Source: Lamprobacter sp046541315
Lineage (GTDB): Bacteria; Pseudomonadota; Gammaproteobacteria; Chromatiales; Chromatiaceae
Reading direction: 5' to 3'
Length of the DNA stretch: 18,656 bases
NCBI RefSeq assembly: GCF_046541315.1
Contig: NZ_JBKHDN010000033.1
Coordinates: forward strand, 1 to 18,656
The notes beneath the pieces were generated by a model that worked only from the letters and a program-made list of their open reading frames with translations, was not told the origin of the DNA and ran no database searches. A program made the translations under genes and the position numbers. This document shows positions 14,242-18,656 of the stretch, one piece after another (the first letter of the stretch is position 1; the number at the start of each line of letters is the position of its first letter).

Positions 14242-14775
14242 CTATTTCTTCTTGGCTTCTTTACGCAGGACCTGTTCATCCGCGTACCGAACGCCCTTGC
14301 CCTTGTATGGTTCCGGCGGACGGAAGCCGCGAATCACCGCAGCGACCTGACCGACCTGCTGTTTGTCGATGCCGCGCACCACGATCTCGGTCGGCGTCGG
14401 CGTGTCGATCTCGATGCCTTCCGGCACCGGGAAGTCGATCGGGTGCGAATAACCGAGCGCCAGGTTCAGCACCTTACCCTTGGCCTGCGCGCGATAACCG
14501 ACGCCGACCAGGCTGAGCTTGCGCTCGAAGCCAGCGCTAACGCCGTGCACCATGTTATTGATCAGTGCGCGCGTGGTGCCCACCATCGCCCACTGTTCAT
14601 CCTCGTCATTCGCGGGACGCGTGGTGAGGATGGCGCCATCGATTTCGACCTCGACGAACGGATGCACCGACCATGAGAGCGAGCCCTTCGGCCCCTTGAC
14701 GGTGACATCGCGCCCGGACATCGAGATATCGACGCCGCTTGGAATCTTGACGGGTGCTTTTGCTATTCTGGACAT
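14242..14775 (-). CDS. rplF: 50S ribosomal protein L6
   Basis: Large-subunit protein near the sarcin-ricin loop and factor-binding site. The 177-residue product equals E. coli L6 in length and carries two repeated alpha/beta domains. It begins MSRIAKAPVKIPSGVDISM, shows VTVKGPKGSLSW, and ends with the RGFRPPEPYKGKGVRYADE segment typical of the second domain. ATG 14773-14775 is preceded by GGGAGG. It follows rpsH by 11 bp and abuts rplR. Confidence 0.98.
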   Translation of the reverse strand: MSRIAKAPVKIPSGVDISMSGRDVTVKGPKGSLSWSVHPFVEVEIDGAILTTRPANDEDEQWAMVGTTRALINNMVHGVSAGFERKLSLVGVGYRAQAKGKVLNLALGYSHPIDFPVPEGIEIDTPTPTEIVVRGIDKQQVGQVAAVIRGFRPPEPYKGKGVRYADEQVLRKEAKKK

Positions 14776-14786
14776 GACAACCTCCC

Positions 14787-15185
14787 TTAGGCCACGTAAG
14801 CCAGGATTTCGCCGCCGTGCCCGGCCTGGCGCGCCGCGCGATCGGACATCAAGCCCTGGGACGTCGAGACGATGGCCACGCCAAGGCCGTCCCAGACGCG
14901 AGGCAGTTCATCCTTCCCCCGATAGATGCGCAATCCTGGGCGCGACACACGCTTCAGGTACTCGATGACCGGCTTGCCGCGGTGATACTTCAGCTTCAGG
15001 ACCAGCTGGGGGCGGCCCTGTTCATCGTTCTCGACGGAGGCGTCGGCAATGTAGCCTTCATCGCGCAGGAGATCGGCGATCGCTTGCTTCTTCTTCGACA
15101 GCGGCATCGAGATGGTAATCTTGCCGCGCGCCTGGCCGTTACGGATGCGCGTCAGCATATCCGCAATGGGATCGGTCATACTCAT
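14787..15185 (-). CDS. rpsH: 30S ribosomal protein S8
   Basis: Primary 16S rRNA-binding protein of the central domain; in E. coli it is also the translational repressor of the spc operon. The 132-residue product starts MSMTDPIADMLTRIRNGQAR, and the C-terminal RNA-binding part (SRPGLRIYRGKDELPRVWDG, then GLGVAIVSTSQGLMSDRAAR) is intact. Start ATG 15183-15185 follows TGGAG. Unlike most gammaproteobacterial clusters, it is separated from rpsN by 197 bp of structured sequence, so its translation may be controlled separately. Confidence 0.98.
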   Translation of the reverse strand: MSMTDPIADMLTRIRNGQARGKITISMPLSKKKQAIADLLRDEGYIADASVENDEQGRPQLVLKLKYHRGKPVIEYLKRVSRPGLRIYRGKDELPRVWDGLGVAIVSTSQGLMSDRAARQAGHGGEILAYVA

Positions 15186-15382
15186 TTGATGGGCTCCAGG
15201 GTCAGACCGCCGATGAGAGCGCGATACCCTTCAGGGTTTCTCGGTCCTGCGCGCCTTGGGCGCACAGGGCGATCGGGGGTTCCGATCGACTCCGCCAGCC
15301 GCTGCGGCTTCGGCGGATATTCATTCCAACATCGTTGTGGCTCGGCTTGAGAGAAACTCTCAAGAAGCGAGTCAAGCGCTGT
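15186..15382 (-). other. hairpin-rich spacer between rpsN and rpsH
   Basis: Four substantial inverted repeats follow one another: 15346-15364 (8-bp stem, 3-nt loop), 15291-15317 (11-bp stem with a 2-nt bulge), 15271-15287 (6-bp stem, 5-nt loop) and 15246-15268 (9 paired bases with one mismatch). A small ACCC/GGGT stem at 15226-15237 lies closest to rpsH. No T-tract follows any stem on the minus strand, so none looks like an intrinsic terminator. No convincing gene is seen here. Confidence 0.7.
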
Positions 15383-15688
15383 CTACCAGCTCGCCTTGAC
15401 CACGCCGGGCACATCGCCGCGCATCACCGCCTCGCGCAATTTATTGCGCCCGAGACCAAACTTGCGATACACCGCGTGCGGCCGACCACTGACTCGGCAA
15501 CGCCGCTGATAGCGCGTCGGACTCGCGTCGCGCGGGAGTTTTTGCAGGGCCACCACCGCCGCTTCGACCTGATCCGGATCGGCGCTGCGATCATTGATGA
15601 CGGTCTTTAGTTGCGCGCGCCGTTCTGCATAGCGTTGTGCTATCTGTGCACGCTTGCGGTCGCGCGCGATCATGCTCTTTTTCGCCAA
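15383..15688 (-). CDS. rpsN: 30S ribosomal protein S14 (zinc-independent long form)
   Basis: Small-subunit head protein next to S3 and S10. The 101-residue product is the long form lacking the CXXC zinc motifs, as in E. coli. It reads AKKSMIARDRKRAQIAQRYA at the N-terminus and carries RCRVSGRPHAVYRKFGLGRN, the family signature, in the C-terminal third. The start codon is TTG (15686-15688), supported by GGAGG five bases upstream and by the conserved AKKSM that follows; the next in-frame ATG would delete five conserved residues. It lies 15 bp after rplE. Confidence 0.97.
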   Translation of the reverse strand: MAKKSMIARDRKRAQIAQRYAERRAQLKTVINDRSADPDQVEAAVVALQKLPRDASPTRYQRRCRVSGRPHAVYRKFGLGRNKLREAVMRGDVPGVVKASW

Positions 15689-15703
15689 CCTTGCCTCCGA
15701 CTA

Positions 15704-16243
15704 TTAGGTACGAAACGGGAACTGGAAGGCCTCGAGCAATGCGCGCCCTTCCTCATCGGTGCGGGCCGTGGTGGTAATCACCACATCCAGGCCGCGCACG
15801 GCATCGATCTTATCGTAGTCGATCTCCGGGAAGATGATCTGCTCGCGCACGCCGAGCGAATAGTTGCCGCGACCGTCGAACGCCTTGGGGCTGAGGCCGC
15901 GAAAATCCCGCACGCGGGGAATCGCGACATTGATCAGCCGATCAAGGAATTCGTACATGCGCTCGCGCCGCAGCGTGACCTTGCAGCCAACTGGCCAGCC
16001 ATCGCGGATCTTGAACCCGGCGACCGACTTGCGCGCCTTGGTCACGATCGGCTTCTGGCCGGCAATCTTGGTCAGATCGCCGACGGCAAAATCCATCACC
16101 TTCTTGTCGGTCACGGCCTCGCCGACACCCATGTTCAAGGTGATCTTGGCGAGCCTTGGCACCTGCATCACGCTCTTATAGCCAAAGCGCTCGCGCAGCT
16201 CGCCGACGTACTTCTCGTGATAGATGGTCTGTAATCTAGACAT
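15704..16243 (-). CDS. rplE: 50S ribosomal protein L5
   Basis: Binds 5S rRNA and forms the inter-subunit bridge near P-site tRNA. The 179-residue product equals E. coli L5 in length. It starts MSRLQTIYHEKYVGELRERF and contains VPRLAKITLNMGVGEAVTDK, KARKSVAGFKIRDGWPVGCK, FRGLSPKAFDGRGNYSLGV and EQIIFPEIDYDKID. ATG 16241-16243 was chosen by the conserved N-terminus and TAAGG upstream; the open frame extends 80 codons into rplX but that is not L5-like. It starts 4 bp after rplX. Confidence 0.98.
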   Translation of the reverse strand: MSRLQTIYHEKYVGELRERFGYKSVMQVPRLAKITLNMGVGEAVTDKKVMDFAVGDLTKIAGQKPIVTKARKSVAGFKIRDGWPVGCKVTLRRERMYEFLDRLINVAIPRVRDFRGLSPKAFDGRGNYSLGVREQIIFPEIDYDKIDAVRGLDVVITTTARTDEEGRALLEAFQFPFRT

Positions 16244-16247
16244 AGCC

Positions 16248-16565
16248 TTACCCAACGTCCACGACTTCGCCGTCGGACTTGAAAACACGGACCTTGCGAC
16301 CGTCCTCGAGGGTCTTGAACCCAATCCGATCGGCACGCCTGAGCGCAGGGTTGTAGACGCCGACATTCGAGCGATGCAACGGCATCTCCTTATCGACGAT
16401 CCCGCCGGGAACGCCCTTCTGCGGGTTGGGCTTCTGGTGCTTCTTCGCCAGATTGACGTTTTCCACCACGATGCGGTCACCATCCATCTTCAGCACGGTG
16501 CCGCGTTTGCCCTTATCCTTGCCGGCGATGACCATGACGTCATCGCCTACCTTGATCTTGTTCAT
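16248..16565 (-). CDS. rplX: 50S ribosomal protein L24
   Basis: Assembly-initiating large-subunit protein near the exit tunnel. The 105-residue product has the KOW motif at its N-terminus (KVGDDVMVIAGKDKGKRGTV, residues 5-24), followed by VENVNLAKKHQKPNPQKG and PLHRSNVGVYNP. Length matches E. coli (104). ATG 16563-16565 has a modest CAGG upstream. It lies 71 bp after rplN and 4 bp before rplE, so L24 and L5 are probably translationally linked. Confidence 0.98.
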   Translation of the reverse strand: MNKIKVGDDVMVIAGKDKGKRGTVLKMDGDRIVVENVNLAKKHQKPNPQKGVPGGIVDKEMPLHRSNVGVYNPALRRADRIGFKTLEDGRKVRVFKSDGEVVDVG

Positions 16566-16636
16566 GACTTGAACCTGCCTGCTACCGTTCTGCTATCGCT
16601 CGCAATCTGTCATCCACTGCCATCGGGAAGCCGAGT

Positions 16637-17005
16637 TCAGAGGACCTCGGGCGCGAGCGAGATAATCTTCATAAAGCGCTCGCCGCGCAATTCACGCGTC
16701 ACAGGCCCGAAGATACGGGTACCGATGGGCTGCAACTGATTGTTCAGCAGCACCGCCGCATTGCCATCGAAGCGGATCAGCGAGCCATCGGGACGGCGCA
16801 CACCCTTGCGCGTGCGCACCACGACCGCGTTGTAGACGTCACCCTTCTTGACCTTGCCACGCGGGATCGCATCCTTCACCGTGACCTTGACCACGTCGCC
16901 GATCCCCGCGTAACGCCGGTGCGATCCGCCAAGCACCTTGATGCACTGCACCGAGCGCGCACCGCTGTTATCGGCGACGCCGAGGCGGGTTTGCATTTGA
17001 ATCAT
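16637..17005 (-). CDS. rplN: 50S ribosomal protein L14
   Basis: Large-subunit protein at the subunit interface, contacting 16S rRNA and the site bound by the silencing factor RsfS. The 122-residue product has the invariant MIQMQTRLGVADNSGARSV start, GDVVKVTVKDAIPRGKVKKG, and the terminal FGPVTRELRGERFMKIISLA. Length is close to E. coli (123). ATG 17003-17005 is preceded by AGGTAGG-like bases. It lies 46 bp after rpsQ, where the S10 operon ends and the spc operon begins in E. coli; I see no clear terminator or promoter in that gap. Confidence 0.98.
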   Translation of the reverse strand: MIQMQTRLGVADNSGARSVQCIKVLGGSHRRYAGIGDVVKVTVKDAIPRGKVKKGDVYNAVVVRTRKGVRRPDGSLIRFDGNAAVLLNNQLQPIGTRIFGPVTRELRGERFMKIISLAPEVL

Positions 17006-17051
17006 TGTATGGACCTACCTTTGCAACTGCTGAGCGGAGATCGCCCGTGGC

Positions 17052-17312
17052 CTAACGCGCGCGCTCGACGACCTCGATCAACCGCCAACTCTTGGTTTTC
17101 GATAAAGGCCGGCACTGCTCGACGCGCACCCAATCGCCCTTATTGCATTCGTTCGCGTCATCATGCGCATGGACTTTGGTGGAACGGCGCATGAATTTGC
17201 CGTACAACGGATGTTTCACCCGGCGCTCAATGATGACGGTAATCGTCTTGTCCATCGCGTTACTGATCACCTGCCCGGTGAGCACGCGATTGCTGTCAGT
17301 CTTCTCACTCAT
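17052..17312 (-). CDS. rpsQ: 30S ribosomal protein S17
   Basis: Early-assembling OB-fold protein binding the 5' domain of 16S rRNA. The 86-residue product shows RVLTGQVISNAMDKTITVII (9-28), ERRVKHPLYGKFMRRSTKVH and VRVEQCRPLSKTKSWRL, all family hallmarks. Length matches E. coli (84). Its ATG at 17310-17312 overlaps the rpmC stop by 4 bp (ATGA), implying translational coupling. Confidence 0.98.
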   Translation of the reverse strand: MSEKTDSNRVLTGQVISNAMDKTITVIIERRVKHPLYGKFMRRSTKVHAHDDANECNKGDWVRVEQCRPLSKTKSWRLIEVVERAR

Positions 17313-17518
17313 TGACCGGTCCCCGCCGAGGCCTTGGTTTGCTCCGTCATTAGGGTCTTCACCCGAGAGATATCGCGCCGCACCGCCTGCATCTGCGACG
17401 GCCGCGAGAGTTGACCGGTGCGCTGCTGCATGCGCAGGTTGAACTGCTCCTTGAGCAGCTCAAGCAGCCGCTTCTGCAGCTCGGCCTGACCGAGTGTGCG
17501 TAGTTCTTGAGCCTTCAT
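17309..17518 (-). CDS. rpmC: 50S ribosomal protein L29
   Basis: Small helical protein at the tunnel exit, part of the docking site for trigger factor and SRP. The 69-residue product starts MKAQELRTLGQAELQKRLLE and contains LLKEQFNLRMQQRTGQLSRP and VRRDISRVKTLM, typical of the family. Its ATG shares one base with the rplP stop (TGATG), and its stop overlaps rpsQ by 4 bp, so the three genes are tightly coupled. AGAGGA provides the ribosome site. Confidence 0.97.
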   Translation of the reverse strand: MKAQELRTLGQAELQKRLLELLKEQFNLRMQQRTGQLSRPSQMQAVRRDISRVKTLMTEQTKASAGTGQ

Positions 17519-17931
17519 CAGAGCACCGTCCTCTTCTCGAACCTGGTCTGCACCGGGAGTTTGGCTGCGGCGAGTTGAAAGGCCTCGCGCGCCAACTCTT
17601 CGGGGATTCCCTCGATCTCATAGAGCATGCGTCCGGGTTGAATCAGTGCCACCCAATACTCGACGTTGCCCTTGCCCTTACCCATACGCACTTCGAGCGG
17701 TTTCTTCGACACCGGCTTATCCGGGAAGACGCGAATCCAGAGCTTGCCGCCGCGCTTGACCTTACGCGTGATCGCGCGGCGTGCGGCCTCGATCTGTCTC
17801 GCCGTCAGGCGACCGCGACCGACCGCCTTGAGGCCGAACTCGCCAAACGAGACCTGACTGCCGCTCTGCGCCAGGCCGCGATTACGCCCCTTGTGCTGCT
17901 TTCGGAATTTCGTACGCTTTGGCTGCAGCAT
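17518..17931 (-). CDS. rplP: 50S ribosomal protein L16
   Basis: Large-subunit protein near the A-site tRNA elbow and peptidyl transferase centre. The 137-residue product begins MLQPKRTKFRKQHKGRNRG and contains GLKAVGRGRLTARQIEAARR, KLWIRVFPDKPVSKKPLE and RMGKGKGNVEYWVALIQPG. Arg82 corresponds to E. coli Arg81, which is hydroxylated by the YcfD-type oxygenase; whether that enzyme exists here is unknown. ATG 17929-17931 follows AGAAGGG and lies 3 bp after rpsC. Confidence 0.98.
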   Translation of the reverse strand: MLQPKRTKFRKQHKGRNRGLAQSGSQVSFGEFGLKAVGRGRLTARQIEAARRAITRKVKRGGKLWIRVFPDKPVSKKPLEVRMGKGKGNVEYWVALIQPGRMLYEIEGIPEELAREAFQLAAAKLPVQTRFEKRTVL

Positions 17932-17934
17932 GGC

Positions 17935-18609
17935 TCAACCCTTCTTCTCGGTCTTGTCTTTAACGCCCGCGCCCGGGAAATCGCCAAGAATCTCGCCGCG
18001 GAAGACCCACACCTTGACACCGAGGATGCCATAGGTGGTCTGTGCTTCGGCGAAGCCATAGTCGATGTCGGCACGCAATGTATGCAGCGGCACTCGACCC
18101 TCGCGATACCACTCGGAGCGAGCGATCTCGGCGCCATTCAAACGACCGGCGATATTCACCCGCACGCCGCCGGCGCCGGCACGGATGGTGCCTTGAACCG
18201 CGCGCTTCATCGCGCGGCGGAACATGATGCGGCGCTCGAGCTGCTGGGCGATCCCCTCGGCGACCAACTGGGCATCGAGTTCAGGCTTGCGGATCTCCTC
18301 GATGCTGATATGCACCGGAATCCCCATCCGTTCGGAGACCTCGGCCCGCAGCTTGTCGATATCGCCACCCTTCTTACCAATGACGACGCCGGGGCGCGCG
18401 GTATGGATCGTGATGTGCGCATTCCGTGCCGGCCGGTTGATCTGGATACGACTCACCGAGGCATTGGAGAGCTTCTTCTTCAGAAACGCCCGGACCTCAA
18501 GATCGTTGTTCAACAGATCGGGATAATCCTTCGAACTCGCGTACCAGGTCGAATTCCAATCCTTGACGATGCCGAGCCGAATACCAACTGGATGTACTTT
18601 CTGTCCCAT
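17935..18609 (-). CDS. rpsC: 30S ribosomal protein S3
   Basis: Small-subunit head protein at the mRNA entry pore with mRNA helicase function. The 224-residue product has MGQKVHPVGIRLGIVKDWNS at the N-terminus, a type II KH domain with the GKKG loop (78-81), and RRIMFRRAMKRAVQ containing R131, R132 and K135, equivalent to the E. coli helicase residues. The C-terminal domain includes SEWYREGRVPLHTLRADIDY and ends in a short charged tail; E. coli S3 is 233 residues. ATG 18607-18609 has GGGGTTGAGG upstream and lies 3 bp after rplV. Confidence 0.98.
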   Translation of the reverse strand: MGQKVHPVGIRLGIVKDWNSTWYASSKDYPDLLNNDLEVRAFLKKKLSNASVSRIQINRPARNAHITIHTARPGVVIGKKGGDIDKLRAEVSERMGIPVHISIEEIRKPELDAQLVAEGIAQQLERRIMFRRAMKRAVQGTIRAGAGGVRVNIAGRLNGAEIARSEWYREGRVPLHTLRADIDYGFAEAQTTYGILGVKVWVFRGEILGDFPGAGVKDKTEKKG

Positions 18610-18612
18610 GCC

Positions 18613-18656
18613 TCAACCCCGACCGTCGCGTTCGGCTACCCGGACACTAATGTGGC
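18613..18656 (-). CDS. rplV: 50S ribosomal protein L22, 3' end (cut by window edge)
   Basis: Only the last 13 codons and the TGA stop (18613-18615) are in the window. They read HISVRVAERDGRG, which fits the C-terminus of L22 (E. coli ends HITVVVSDR). The position directly before rpsC, with a 3-bp gap, is the standard place for rplV in the S10 operon. The rest of the gene lies beyond position 18656. Confidence 0.85.
   Translation of the reverse strand, partial: HISVRVAERDGRG

Noticed and set aside
15202..15414. 70-codon minus-strand open frame across the rpsN-rpsH spacer
   Set aside because: Arg/Ser-rich, no recognisable motif, overlaps the end of rpsN, and its coding capacity is explained by inverted repeats and high GC.
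16244..16483. 80-codon upstream extension of rplE
   Set aside because: It overlaps rplX in another frame, and L5 starts at the conserved MSRLQ with family length.
1..18656. Search for CRISPR arrays, insertion sequences, tRNA/rRNA genes, phage or defence genes
   Set aside because: None seen. Gene order is conserved housekeeping throughout, and no long direct or terminal inverted repeats were noticed.

Overview
This window is a conserved chromosomal segment from a GC-rich gammaproteobacterium. All 33 genes I can support lie on the minus strand, so transcription runs from high to low coordinates. The protein sequences (long zinc-free S14, monofunctional HisB, DTD, a DUF62 SAM hydrolase, prolyl iminopeptidase) and the order rplQ - DUF62 - pip - dtd - his - tatABC suggest a purple sulfur bacterium or relative (Chromatiales/Chromatiaceae). 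That placement is inference, because no rRNA or lineage-specific marker is present.

Region 1 (18656 down to about 8100) is the S10-spc-alpha ribosomal protein supercluster: 3' end of rplV, rpsC, rplP, rpmC, rpsQ, rplN, rplX, rplE, rpsN, rpsH, rplF, rplR, rpsE, rpmD, rplO, secY, rpmJ, rpsM, rpsK, rpsD, rpoA, rplQ. Gene order matches the textbook gammaproteobacterial order and gaps are mostly small or overlapping. Exceptions are a 197-bp hairpin-rich spacer between rpsN and rpsH, an extended -10 promoter-like sequence between rpmJ and rpsM, 12-bp tandem repeats between rplO and secY, and a small tandem duplication between rpoA and rplQ. A strong intrinsic terminator at 8020-8053 closes the block.

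Region 2 (7956 down to 1) is a co-directional set of housekeeping genes: a SAM hydroxide adenosyltransferase (DUF62), prolyl iminopeptidase, D-aminoacyl-tRNA deacylase, hisB, hisA, hisE, tatA, tatB, tatC, a LysR-type regulator coupled to tatC, and the 5' part of dcd (dCTP deaminase), cut by the window edge. The histidine block lacks hisH, hisF and hisI. TatC carries a long acidic linker and a C-terminal tail resembling the FimV C-terminal domain.

No mobile element, CRISPR array, rRNA, tRNA or defence system is visible, and no stretch longer than 300 bases lacks a gene. I found no clearly new system. The best leads are the TatC tail, the reduced his cluster and the structured rpsN-rpsH spacer.
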